The position numbers were made by a program, and so were the translations under genes. DNA of 64,000 nt from Calliopsis andreniformis (lineage: Eukaryota; Arthropoda; Insecta; Hymenoptera; Andrenidae). The notes beneath the pieces are model-generated. The model was not told where the DNA came from. It saw nothing but the letters and a program-made list of their open reading frames with translations, and searched no databases. Positions 39,401 to 52,627 of the stretch are shown here, piece after piece (the first letter of the stretch is position 1; every line of letters starts with the position of its first letter). The stretch lies in contig NW_027480449.1 in assembly GCF_051401765.1 (NCBI RefSeq), positions 3,968,001 through 4,032,000 on the forward strand. The letters run 5' to 3'.

Positions 39401-42400
39401 AGGATTGGGTATTGCGGATTGAACATTGAAGATTGAAGATTGATTATTGGGGGTTGAGGATTGAGCATAGAAGATTGAGGATTGATGATTGAGGATTGAG
39501 GGTTGTGGATTGAGGACGAGGACTGAGGGTTGAGTATTGATGTCTGAGGTCTGAGGATTGAGGATTGAGGATTGAGAATTGAGGATTGAGGATTGAGGAT
39601 TGAGGATTCAGGATTGAGGATTCAGGATTGTGGTTCGAGGACAGAGTATTGAGGCTTGAGGATTGAGGGTTGAGGATTGAGGATTGAGGATTGAGTGTTG
39701 TGGATTGAGGACGAGGACTGAGGGTTGAGTATTAATGTTTGAGGTCTGAGGATTGAGGATTGAGGATTGAGAATAGAGGATTGAGGATGGAGGATTGAGG
39801 ATGGAGGATTGAGGATTGAGGATAGAGGATTGACGGTTGAAGATTGAGGATTGGGGACTGAGCGTTGATGGTTGAGTGATGAGAATTGATGTTTGTGGAT
39901 AGAGATATGAAGATTGCAGATTGAGTATTGCGTATGGAAAACTCTGAACTGAGGATATTCTAGTGAGGATTGAGGATTGACAACTGATTGTTGAGGACTG
40001 AGGTCTGAAGATTGAGGATTCAGGATTGAGGATTCAGGACTGTGGTTTGAGGACTGTGGATTGAGGATTGAGGATTGGGGATTGAGGATTGAGGATCGAG
40101 GATTGAAGATTGAATATTGGGTATTGAGGGTTGAACATTGAGGATTGAGGATTGAGGATTGAGGATTGAAGGTTGAATATTGATGATTGAAGGTTGAGGA
40201 TTGAGGATTGAGGGTTGTGGATTCAGGACGAGGACTGAGGGCTGAGTATTGATGTTTGAGGCCTGAGGATTGAGGATAGAGGATTGAGAATTGAGGATTG
40301 AGGATTGAGGATTGAAGATTGAGGATTGGGTATTGAGGATTGAATAATGAGAACTGAGGATTGAGGATTGAGGATTGAGGATTGAAGATTGAGTATTGAG
40401 GATTGAAGATTGAGGACTGAGGATTGAGGATTGAGGATTGAGGATTGAGAATTGAGGATTGAGGATTGCGGACTGAAGATTGAGGATTGAGGATTGAGGA
40501 TTAAATGTTGAGTATTGAGGATTGAAGATTGAGGATTGATGTTTGCGGATTGAGGATTGAGGATTGAGGATTGAGGATTGAGTATTGAAGATTGAGGATT
40601 GATGATTGAGGATTGAGGATTGAGGATTGAGGATTGAGTATTGGGGATTGAGGCTTGAAGATTGAGTATTGAGGATTGAGGATTAATGATTGAGTATTGA
40701 GGATTGAAGATTGAGAATTGATGATTGAGGATTGAGGATTGAGAATTGAAGATTGAGGATTGGGGACTGAGTGTTGAGGGTTGAGTGATGAGGATTGATG
40801 TTTGTGGATAGAGATTTGAAGATTGCAGATTGAGTATTGAGCATTGAAACCTGTGAATTCAGGATATTCTATTGAGGATTGAGGATTGACAACTGATTGT
40901 TGAGGACTGAGGGCTGAAGATTGAGGATTCAGGATTGAGGATTCAGAATTGAGGTTTGAGGACTGAGGATTGAGGATTGATGATTGAGGATTGCGGATTG
41001 AGGATTGAGGGTTGAAGATTCAGTATTGAGGATTGAAGATTGAGGATTGAGGTTTGAGGATTGAGGATTGAGGATTGAGGATTCAGGATTGAGGATTCAA
41101 GATTGAGGATTGACGATTGTGGTTCGAGGACAGAGGATTGAGGCTTGAGGATTGAGGACTGAGGATTGAGGATTGAGGATTGAGGATTGAGGATTGAACA
41201 TTGAGGATTGAGGATTCAGGATTGAGGATTGAGTACTGGGGCTGGCGGACTGAACATTGAGGATTGAGGATTGAGGATTGAGGACTCAAGATTGAATATT
41301 GATGATTGAAGATTGATGATTGAGGATTGAGAGTTGTGGATTGAGGACGAGGACTGAGGGCTGAGTATTGATGTCTGAGGTCTGAGGATTGAGGATTGAG
41401 GATTGAGAATTGAGGATTGAGGATTGAGGATTGGGGATTGAGGATTGAGGATCGAGGATTGAAGATTGAAGATTAGGTATTGAGGATTGAACATTGAGTA
41501 TTGAGGATTGAGGTTTGAGGATTGAGGATTGAGGATTGAATATTGAATATTGATGATTGAAGGTTGAGGATTGAGGATTGAGGGTTATGGATTCAGGACG
41601 AGGACTGAGGGTTGAGTATTGATGTTTGAGGTCTGAGGATTGAGGATAGAGGATTGAGAATTGAGGATTGAGGATTGAGGATTGAAGATTGAGGATTGGG
41701 TATTGAGGATTGAAGAATGTGGACTGTGGATTGAGGATTGAGGATTGAGGATTGAAGATTGAGTATTGAGGATTGAAGATTGAGGATTGAGGATTGAGGA
41801 TTGAGGATTGAGGATTGAGGATTGAGGATTGATGATTGAGTATTGAGGATTGAAGATTGAGTATTGAGGATTGAAGATTGAGGATTGAGGATTGACGATT
41901 GAGGATTGAGGATTGAGGATTGAGGATTGAGGATTGATGTTTGAGGTCTGAGGATTGAGGATAGAGGATTGAGAATTGAGGATTTAAGATTGAGGATTGG
42001 GTATTGAGGATTGAACAATGAGGATTGAGGTTTGAGGATTGAGGATTGAGGTCTGAAGATTGAATATTGATGATTGAAGATTGAGGATTGGGGATTGAGG
42101 GATGTGGATTGGGGACCAGGACTGAGGGTTGAATATTGACGTTTAAGGTCTGAGGATTGAGGATTGAGGATTGAGGATTGAGGATTGAGGATTGAGGACT
42201 GAGGATTGAAGATTGAGGATTGAGGGTTGAGGATTAAAGGTTGAGCATTGAGGATTGAAGATTGAGGATTGATGATTGAGGATTGAGGATTGAGGATTGA
42301 GGATTGAGGACTGAATATTGAAGATTGAGGATTGAGGATTGAGGATTTAAGATTGAGGATTGGGTATTGAGGATTGAACATTGAGGATTAAGGACGAGGA

Positions 42401-43105
42401 CTGAGGGTTGAGTATTGATGTCTGAGGTCTGAGGATTGAGTATTGAGGATTGAAGATTGAGGATTGAGGACTGAGGATTGAGGATTGAGGATTGAGGATT
42501 GAGGATTGAGGATTGAGGATTGAAGATTGAGTATTGAGGATTGAAGATTGAGGATTTTGGATTGAGGATTGAGGATTGAGTATTGAAGATTGAGGATTGG
42601 GGATTGAGGACTGACGATTGAGGATTGAGTATTGAGGATTGAGTATTGAGGATTGAGGATTGAAGATGAGGGCTGAGGGTTGAGGATTGAGGTTTGAGGA
42701 CTGAGGATTGAGGATTGAGGATTGAGAGTTGAGGATTGAGGGTTGAGGATTGAAGATTGAGGATTGAATATTGAGGATTGAGGATTGACGATTGAAGATT
42801 CAGGATTGGGGACTGAGAGTTGATGGTTGAGTGATGAGAATTGATGTTTGTGGATAGAGATATGAAGATTGCGGATTGAGTATTGCGTATGGAAAACTCT
42901 GAACTGAGGATACTCTAGTGAGGATTGAGGATTGACAACTGAGTGTTGAGGACTGAGGGCTGAAGATTGAGGATTCAGGATTGAGGATTCAGGACTGTGG
43001 TTTGAGGACTATGGATTGAGGATTGAGGATTGGGGATTGAGGATCGAGGTTCGAGGATTGAAGATTGAAGATTGGGTATTGAGGATTGAACATTGAGTAT
43101 TGAGG
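36447..43105 (+). repeat. Block M2, shortened second copy of M1
   Basis: Matches M1 at offset 10,891 up to about 41,880, then 9,298, then 9,005 from about 42,766. The two steps are 1,593 bp (one tandem unit lost, leaving a hybrid of copies a and b) and 293 bp (loss equivalent to about 33,467-33,760). Few substitutions separate it from M1, so the duplication is recent relative to cassette divergence. Cassette A occurs at about 36745, 37193, 39210, 39937, 40846 and 42891. Confidence 0.82.
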
Positions 43106-43743
43106 ATTGAGGATTGAGGATTGAGGATTGAGGATTGAAGATTGAATATTGATGATTGAAGGTTGAGGATTGAGGATTGAGGGTTATGGATTCAGGACGA
43201 GGACTGAGGGTTGAGTATTGATGTTTGAGGTCTGAGGATTGAGGATAGAGGATTGAGAATTGAGGATTGAGGATTGAGGATTGAAGATTGAGGATTGGGT
43301 ATTGAGGATCGAAGAATGAGGACTGATGATTGAGGATTGAGGATTGAGGATTGAGTATTGAGGATTGAAGATTGAGGATTGAGGATTGAGGATTGAGGAT
43401 TGAGGATTGAGGATTGAGGATTGAGGAATGAGGATTGATGTTTGAGGTCTGAGGATTGAGGATAGAGGATTGAGAATTGAGGATTGAGGATTGAGGATTG
43501 AGGATTGAGGATTGAGGATTCAGGATTGAGGATTGAGGATTGAGGATTGAGGATTGAGGATTGAAAATTGAGGACTGGGGACTGAGTGTTGAGGGTTGAG
43601 TGATGAGAATTGGTGTTTGCGGATAGAGATTTAAAGATTGCAGATTGAGTATTGAGTATTGAAGACTGTGAATTGATTATATTCTATTGAGGATTGAGAA
43701 TTGACAACTGATTGTTGAGGACTGAGGTCTGAAGATTGAGGAT
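43106..43743 (+). repeat. Mosaic linker between M2 and S2
   Basis: Plain heptamers and cassette pieces from different neighbours. About 43,141-43,330 resembles 30.7 kb and 41.6 kb, and about 43,555-43,740 resembles 26.2 kb and 28.3 kb. One cassette A lies at about 43661 with GAAGACTG in place of GAAAACTG. Segment limits are approximate. Confidence 0.6.
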
Positions 43744-44385
43744 TCAGGATTGAGGATCCAGGATTGAGGATTGAGGACTGAGGATTGAGGATAGAGGATT
43801 GACGATTGAGGATTGAGGATTGAGCATTGAGGATTGAGGATTGAAGATTGAGGATTGGGTATTGCGGATTGAACATTGAGGATTGAGGATTGAGGATTGA
43901 GGACTGAAGATTGAATATTGATGATTGAAGATTGATGATTGAGGATTGAGGGTTGTGGATTGAGGACGAGGACTGAGGGTTGAGTATTGATGTCTGAGGT
44001 CTGAGGATTGAGGATTGAGGATTGAGAATTGAGGATTGAGCATTGAGGATTGAAGATTGAGGATTGGGTATTGAGGATTGAAGATTGAGAATTGAGGATT
44101 GAGGATTGAACATTGAGGACTGAGTGTTGAGGGTTGAGTGATGAGAATTGATGTTTGTGGATAGAGATTTGAAGATTGCAGATTGGGTGTTGAGTATCGA
44201 AAACTGTGAATTGAGGATATTCTATTGGGGATTGAGGATTGACAACTGATTGTTGAGGACTGAGGGCTGAAGATTGAGGATTCAGGATTGAGGATTCAGA
44301 ATTGTTGTTTGAGGACTGAGGATTGAAGATTGAAGATTGAGTATTGGGTGTTGAGGATTGAGGATTGAGGATTGAGGATTGAGGA

Positions 44386-47300
44386 TGAGGGTTGAGGGTT
44401 GAAGATTGAGGTTTGAGGACTCAGGACTGAGGATTGAGGATTGAGAATTGAGGATTAAGGATTGAGGATTGAAGATTGAGGATGGGGTATTGAGGATTGA
44501 AGAGTGAGGATGGCGGATGGGCGATTGAGGATTGAGGATTGAAGATTGAGTATTCAGGATTGGAAATTGGCGATTGAGGATTGAGGATTGAGGATCGAGG
44601 ATTGAGGATTGAGGATTGAAGATTGAGTATTGAGGATTGAAGATTGAGGATTGAGGATTGAGGATTGAGGATTGAGGATTGAGTATTGAAGATTGAGGAT
44701 TGATGATTGAGGATTGAGGATTGAGGGTTGAGGATTGAGTATTGAGGATTGAGGATTGAAGATTGAGGATTGAGGATTGAGGATTGAGGATTTAAGGTTG
44801 AGTACTGAGGATTGAAGATTGAGAATTGAGGATTGAGGATTGAACATTGAGGACTGAGTGTTGAGTGTTGAGTGATGAGAATTGTTGTTTGTGGATAGAG
44901 ATTTGAAGATTGCAGATTGAGCATTGAGTATTGAAAACTGTGAATTGGGGATATTCTATTGAGGATTGAGAATTGTCACCTGATTGTTCAGGACTGAGGG
45001 CTGGAGATTGAGGATTCAGTATTGAGGATTCAGAATTGAGGTTTGAGGACTGAGGATTGAGGATTGAGGATTGAAGATTGAGTACTGAGGATTGAAGATT
45101 GAGGATTGAGGATTGAGGGTTGAGGATTGAGGATGAGGGCTGAGGGTTGAGGATTGAGGTTTAAGGACTGAGGCCTGAGGATTGAGGATTGAGAATTGAG
45201 GAATGAGGATTGAGTATTGAAGACTGAGGAAAGGGTATTGAGTATTAAGGACTGAAGATTGAGGATTGAGGATTGAGGATTGAGGATTGAGGATTGAGGG
45301 TTGAAGATTGAGTATTGAGGATTGATGATTGAGGATTGAGCATTGAGGATTGAAGATTGAGGACTTAGTGTTGAGGGTTGAGTGATGGGAATTGATCTTT
45401 GTGGATTGAGATTTGAAGATTGAAGAATGGGGATTGAGTATTGAAAACTGTGAATTGAGGATATTCTATTGATGATTGAGGATTGAAAATTGATTGTTGA
45501 GGACTGAGGGCTGAAGATTGAGGATTCATGATTAAGGATTCGGGATTGAGGTTTGAGGACTGAGGATTGAGAGTTGAGGATTGAGGATTGAAGATTCACG
45601 ATTGAGGATTGTGGATTGAGGATTGAGGATTGAACATTGAGGACTGAGTGTTGAGGGTTGAGTGATGAGAATTGATGTTTGTGGATAGAGGCTTGAAGGT
45701 TGAAGATTGTGTATTGAGTATTGAAAACTGTGAATTGAGGATATTCTATTGAGGATTCAGGATTGACAACTGATTGTTGAGGACACAGGTCTGAAGATTG
45801 AGGATTCAGGATTGAGGATTCAGAATTGAGGTTTGAGGACTGAGGATTGAGGATTGAAGATTGAGTATTGAGGATTGAAGATTGAGGATTGAGGATTGAG
45901 GATTGAGGATTGAGGATTGAGGGTTGAGGATTGAGGATTGAGGATTGAGGATTGAGGATTGAAGATTGATTATTGAGGATTGAGGATTTAAGATTGAGTA
46001 CTGAGGATTGAAGATTGAGAATTGAGGATTGAGGATTGAACATTGAGGACTGAGTGTTGAGTGTTGAGTGATGAGAATTGATGTTTGTGGATAGAGATTT
46101 GAAGATTGCAGATTGAGCATTGAGTATTGAAAACTGTGAATTGGGGATATTCTATTGAGGATTGAGTATTGTCACCTGATTGTTGAGGACTGAGGTCTGG
46201 AGATTGAGGATTCAGTATTGAGGATTCAGAATTGAGGTTTGAGGACTGAGGATTGAGGATTGAGGATTGAAGATTGAGTATTGAGGATTGAAGATTGAGG
46301 ATTGAGGATTGAGGATTGAGAATGAGGGCTGAGGGTTGAGGATTGAGGTTTAAGGACTGAGGACTGAGGATTGAGGATTGAGAATTGATGATTGAGGATT
46401 GAGGATTGAAGACTGAGGATTGGGTATTGAGGATTGACGATTGAGGATTGAGAATTGAGGATTGAGAATTGAAGATTGAGGATTGAAGATTGAGTATTGA
46501 GGATTGGAGGTTGAGGATTGAGGATTGAGGATTGAAGATTGAGGACTTAGTGTTGAGGGTTGAGTGATGGGAATTGATGTTTGTGGATTGAGATTTGAAG
46601 ATTGAAGAATGGGGATTGATTATTGAAAACTGTGAATTGAGGTTATTCTATTGAGGATTCAGGATTGACAACTGATTGTTGAGGACACAGGTCTGAAGAT
46701 TGAGGATTCAGGATTGAGGATTCAGAATTGAGGTTTGAGGACTGAGGATTGAGAATTGGGGATTGAGGATTGACGATTGAGGATTGAGAATTGAGGATTG
46801 AGAATTGAGGATTGAGGATTGAGGATTGAAGATTGAGGATTGAAGATTGAGTATTGATGATTGAAGATTGAGGATTGGGGACTGAGTGTTGAGGGTTGAG
46901 TGATGAGAATTGATGTTTGTGGATAGAGATTTGAAGATTGCAGATTGAGTATTGCGTATGGAAAACTCTGAACTGTGGATATTCTTGTGAGGATTGAGGA
47001 TTGACAACTGATAGTTGAGGACTGAGGGCTGAAGATTGAGGATTCAGGATTGAGGATTCAGGATTGTGGTTTGAGGACTGAGGATTGAGGATTGAGGAGT
47101 GAGGATTGAGGATTGAGGATTGAGCATTGAGGATTGAGGATTGAAGATTGAGGATTGGGTATTGCGGATTGAACATTGAGGATTGAGGATTGAGGATTGA
47201 GGACTGAAGATTGAATATTGATGATTGAAGATTGATGATTGAGGATTGAGGGTTGTGGATTGAGGACGAGGACTGAGGGTTGAGTATTGATGTCTGAGGT

Positions 47301-47685
47301 CTGAGGATTGAGGATTGAGGATTGAGAATTGAGGATTGAGCATTGAGGATTGAAGATTGAGGATTGGGTATTGAGGATTGAAGATTGAGAATTGAGGATT
47401 GAGGATTGAACATTGAGGACTGAGTGTTGAGGGTTGAGTGATGAGAATTGATGTTTGTGGATAGAGATTTGAAGATTGCAGATTGGGTGTTGAGTATCGA
47501 AAACTGTGAATTGAGGATATTCTATTGGGGATTGAGGATTGACAACTGATTGTTGAGGACTGAGGGCTGAAGATTGAGGATTCAGGATTGAGGATTCAGA
47601 ATTGTTGTTTGAGGACTGAGGATTGAAGATTGAAGATTGAGTATTGGGTGTTGAGGATTGAGGATTGAGGATTGAGGATTGAGGA
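44386..47685 (+). repeat. Domain I unit in S2, 3,300-bp form
   Basis: S2 counterpart of the long variant unit at the left edge, but lacking its 328-bp insertion. The left part matches 3,328-4,261 (+41,058) and also 1-597 (+44,686). The right part matches 961-3,327 (+44,358). Cassette A occurs at about 44934, 45443, 45723, 46129, 46626, 46960 and 47498, with one cassette B at about 47,267. Confidence 0.85.
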
Positions 47686-50426
47686 TGAGGGTTGAGGGTT
47701 GAAGATTGAGGTTTGAGGACTCAGGACTGAGGATTGAGGATTGAGAATTGAGGATTGAGGATTGAGGATTGAAGATTGAGGATGGGGTATTGAGGATTGA
47801 AGAGTGAGGATGGCGGATGGGCGATTGAGGATTGAGGATTGAAGATTGAGTATTCAGGATTGGAAATTGGCGATTGAGGATTGAGGATTGAGGATCGAGG
47901 ATTGAGGATTGAGGATTGAAGATTGAGTATTGAGGATTGAAGATTGAGGATTGAGGATTGAGGATTGAGGATTGAGGATTGAGTATTGAAGATTGAGGAT
48001 TGATGATTGAGGATTGAGGATTGAGGGTTGAGGATTGAGTATTGAGGATTGAGGATTGAAGATTGAGGATTGAGGATTGAGGATTGAGGATTTAAGGTTG
48101 AGTACTGAGGATTGAAGATTGAGAATTGAGGATTGAGGATTGAACATTGAGGACTGAGTGTTGAGTGTTGAGTGATGAGAATTGTTGTTTGTGGATAGAG
48201 ATTTGAAGATTGCAGATTGAGCATTGAGTATTGAAAACTGTGAATTGGGGATATTCTATTGAGGATTGAGAATTGTCACCTGATTGTTCAGGACTGAGGG
48301 CTGGAGATTGAGGATTCAGTATTGAGGATTCAGAATTGAGGTTTGAGGACTGAGGATTGAGGATTGAGGATTGAAGATTGAGTACTGAGGATTGAAGATT
48401 GAGGATTGAGGATTGAGGGTTGAGGATTGAGGATGAGGGCTGAGGGTTGAGGATTGAGGTTTAAGGACTGAGGCCTGAGGATTGAGGATTGAGAATTGAG
48501 GAATGAGGATTGAGTATTGAAGACTGAGGAAAGGGTATTGAGTATTAAGGACTGAAGATTGAGGATTGAGGATTGAGGATTGAGGATTGAGGATTGAGGG
48601 TTGAAGATTGAGTATTGAGGATTGATGATTGAGGATTGAGCATTGAGGATTGAAGATTGAGGACTTAGTGTTGAGGGTTGAGTGATGGGAATTGATCTTT
48701 GTGGATTGAGATTTGAAGATTGAAGAATGGGGATTGAGTATTGAAAACTGTGAATTGAGGATATTCTATTGATGATTGAGGATTGACAATTGATTGTTGA
48801 GGACTGAGGGCTGAAGATTGAGGATTCATGATTAAGGATTCGGGATTGAGGTTTGAGGACTGAGGATTGAGAGTTGAGGATTGAGGATTGAAGATTCACG
48901 ATTGAGGATTGTGGATTGAGGATTGAGGATTGAACATTGAGGACTGAGTGTTGAGGGTTGAGTGATGAGAATTGATGTTTGTGGATAGAGGCTTGAAGGT
49001 TGCAGATTGTGTATTGAGTATTGAAAACTGTGAATTGAGGATATTCTATTGAGGATTCAGGATTGACAACTGATTGTTGAGGACACAGGTCTGAAGATTG
49101 AGGATTCAGGATTGAGGATTCAGAATTGAGGTTTGAGGACTGAGGATTGAGGATTGAAGATTGAGTATTGAGGATTGAAGATTGAGGATTGAGGATTGAG
49201 GATTGAGGATTGAGGATTGAGGGTTGAGGATTGAGGATTGAGGATTGAGGATTGAGGATTGAAGATTGAAGATTGATTATTGAGGATTGAGGATTTAAGA
49301 TTGAGTACTGAGGATTGAAGATTGAGAATTGAGGATTGAGGATTGAACATTGAGGACTGAGTGTTGAGAGTTGAGTGATGAGAATTGATGTTTGTGGATA
49401 GAGATTTGAAGATTGCAGATTGAGCATTGAGTATTGAAAACTGTGAATTGGGGATATTCTATTGAGGATTGAGTATTGTCACCTGATTGTTGAGGACTGA
49501 GGGCTGGAGATTGAGGATTCAGTATTGAGGATTCAGAATTGAGGTTTGAGGACTGAGGATTGAGGATTGAGGATTGAAGATTGAGTATTGAGGATTGAAG
49601 ATTGAGGATTGAGGATTGAGGATTGAGAATGAGGGCTGAGGGTTGAGGATTGAGGTTTAAGGACTGAGGACTGAGGATTGAGGATTGAGAATTGATGATT
49701 GAGGATTGAGGATTGAAGACTGAGGATTGGGTATTGAGGATTGACGATTGAGGATTGAGAATTGAGGATTGAGAATTGAAGATTGAGGATTGAAGATTGA
49801 GTATTGAGGATTGGAGGTTGAGGATTGAGGATTGAGGATTGAAGATTGAGGACTTAGTGTTGAGGGTTGAGTGATGGGAATTGATGTTTGTGGATTGAGA
49901 TTTGAAGATTGAAGAATGGGGATTGATTATTGAAAACTGTGAATTGAGGTTATTCTATTGAGGATTCAGGATTGACAACTGATTGTTGAGGACACAGGTC
50001 TGAAGATTGAGGATTCAGGATTGAGGATTCAGAATTGAGGTTTGAGGACTGAGGATTGAGGATTGGGGATTGAGGATTGACGATTGAGGATTGAGAATTG
50101 AGGATTGAGAATTGAGGATTGAGGATTGAGGATTGAAGATTGAGGATTGAAGATTGAGTATTGATGATTGAAGATTGAGGATTGGGGACTGAGTGTTGAG
50201 GGTTGAGTGATGAGAATTGATGTTTGTGGATAGAGATTTGAAGATTGCAGATTGAGTATTGCGTATGGAAAACTCTGAACTGTGGATATTCTAGTGAGGA
50301 TTGAGGATTGACAACTGATAGTTGAGGACTGAGGGCTGAAGATTGAGGATTCAGGATTGAGGATTCAGGATTGTGGTTTGAGGACTGAGGATTGAGGATT
50401 GAGGAGTGAGGATTGAGGATTGAGGA
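47686..50426 (+). repeat. 2,741-bp higher-order repeat, single S2 copy
   Basis: Matches 3,328-6,068 at +44,358 and 6,069-8,809 at +41,617. Only one unit stands between the 3,300-bp unit and the hinge, against two in S1. Cassette A occurs at about 48234, 48743, 49023, 49437, 49931 and 50268; cassette B is absent. Confidence 0.9.
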
Positions 50427-50657
50427 TTACGCTTGAGGATTCAGGGTTGAGGATCGAGGATTGAAGAGAGAGGACTGAGTGTTTAGGATAGAGTGTTGAG
50501 AATTGATGTTTCAGGATTGAGATTTGATTATTGAAAATTGTGGATTGCGTATTGGACCATGAGAAATCAGAATACTCTATTGAGTATTGAGAATTGAGGA
50601 TTGATGGTTGAGTGTTGAGGATTGGTGGTTGAGGGTTTTGTTTTGAATATTGAGGAT
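50427..50657 (+). repeat. Diverged hinge segment, S2 copy
   Basis: Near-identical to 8,810-9,040 at offset 41,617, with the same ACCATGA, GAAATCA and GAATACT units. One difference is GTGTTTA near 50,480 where S1 has GTGTTGA. Its preservation once per super-repeat gives a clear landmark for counting super-repeat copies. Confidence 0.8.
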
Positions 50658-51093
50658 TGAGGATTGAGGATTTAGGATTGAAGATTGAGGATTGAAGATT
50701 GAGGATTGAGTATTGAAGATTGAGGATTGGGGATTGAGGATTGAGGATTGAGCGTTGAGGATTGAAGATTGAGGACTGTGGATTGAGGATTGAAGATTGA
50801 CGATTGAGGATTGTGGATTGAGGATTGAGGATTGAACATTGAGGACTGAGTGTTGAGGGTTGAGTGATGAGAATTGATGTTTGTGGATAGAGGCTTGAAG
50901 GTTGCAGATTGTGTATTGAGTATTGAAAACTGTGAATTGAGGATATTCCATTGAGGATTCAGGATTGACAACTGATTGTTGAGGACTCAGGGCTGAAGAT
51001 TGAGGATTCAGGGTTGAGGATTCAGAATGGAGGTTTGAGGACTGAGGATTAAGGATTGAAGATTGAGTATTGAGGATTGAAGATTGAGGATTG
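50658..51093 (+). repeat. Heptamer satellite linking hinge and 1,534-bp unit, S2
   Basis: Counterpart of 9,041-9,469 with one additional heptamer. It contains one cassette A (about 50,924). Nothing else is seen. Confidence 0.8.
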
Positions 51094-52627
51094 AGGATTG
51101 AGGATTGAGGATTGAGGATTGAGGATTGAGGATTGAGGATTGAGGATGATGGCTGAGGGTTGAGGATTGAGGTTTGAGGACTGAGGACTGAGGATTGAGG
51201 ATTGAGAATTGAGGATTGAGGATTGAGTATTGAAGATTGAGGATTGGGTATTGAGGATTGAAGAATGAGGATTGAGGATTGAGGATTGAGGATTGAGGAT
51301 TGAAGATTGAGTATTGAGGTTTGAAGACTGACGATTGAGGGTTGAGGATTGAGGATTGAGGATTGAGGATTGAAGATTGAGTATTGAGGATTGAAGATTG
51401 AGGATTGAGGATTGAGGATTGAGGATTGAGGATTGAAAATTGAAGATTGGGGACTGAGTGTTGAGGGTTGAGTGATGAGAACTGGTGTTTGTGGATAGAG
51501 ATTCAAAGATTGCAGATTGAGTATTGAGTATTGAAAACTGTGAATTGATGATATTCTATTGAGGATTGAGAATTGACAACAGATTGTTGAGGACTGAGGT
51601 CTGAAGATTGAGGATTCAGGATTGAGGTTTCAGGATTGAGGTTTGAGGACTGAGGATTGAGGATTGGGGATTGAGGATTGAGGATTGAGGATTGAAGAAA
51701 GAGGATTGGGTATTGCGGATTGAACATTGAGGATTGGGGATTGAGGATTGAGGATTGAGGATTGAGGACTGAAGATTGAATATTGATGATTGATAATTGA
51801 GGATTGAGGATTGATGGTTGTGGATTGAGGACGAGGACTGAGGGTTGAGTATTCATGTTTGAGGTCCGAGCATTGAGGATTTAGGATTGAGGATTGAAGA
51901 TTGAATATTGATGATTGATAATTGAGGATTGAGGATTGATGGTTGTGGATTGAGGACGAGGACTGAGGGTTGAGTATTCATGTTTGAGGTCCGAGCATTG
52001 AGGATTGAGGATTGAGGATTGAGGATTGAGGATTGAGGATTGAGGATTGAAGATTGAGGATTGGGTATTGAGGATTGAAGAATGAGGATTGAGGATTGAG
52101 GATTGAGGCCTGAGGATTGAGAATTGGGAACTGAGGATGAGGACTGAGGGCTGAGGGTTGAGGTTTGAGGAATGAGGATTGGGGGTTGAGGATTGAGGAT
52201 TGAGGATTGAGGATTGAAGACTGAATATTGATGATTGAAGATTGACGATTGAGGATTAGGGTTGTGGATTGAGGACGAGGACTGAGGGTTGGGTATTGAT
52301 GTTTGAGGTATGAGGATTGAGGACTGAGGATTGAGAATTGAGGATTGAGGATTGAGGATTGAAGATTGAGGATTGGGTATTGAGGATTGAAGAATGAGGA
52401 TTGAGGATTGAGGATTGAGGATTGAGGATTGAAGATTGAGTATTGAGGATTGAAGATTGATGATTGTGGATTGAGGATTGAGGATTGAGTATTGAAGATT
52501 GAGGATTGGGGATTGAGGATTGACGATTGAGGATTGAGCATTGAGGATTGAGAATTGAGGATTGAGGATTGAAGATTGAGGATTGGGTATTGAGGATTGA
52601 AGAATGAGAACTGAGGATTGAGGATTG
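51094..52627 (+). repeat. 1,534-bp higher-order repeat, single S2 copy
   Basis: Matches 9,470-11,003 (+41,624) and 11,004-12,537 (+40,090). S1 has two units in this place and S2 has one. It overlaps the left part of the 3,037-bp tandem unit described next. Confidence 0.85.
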
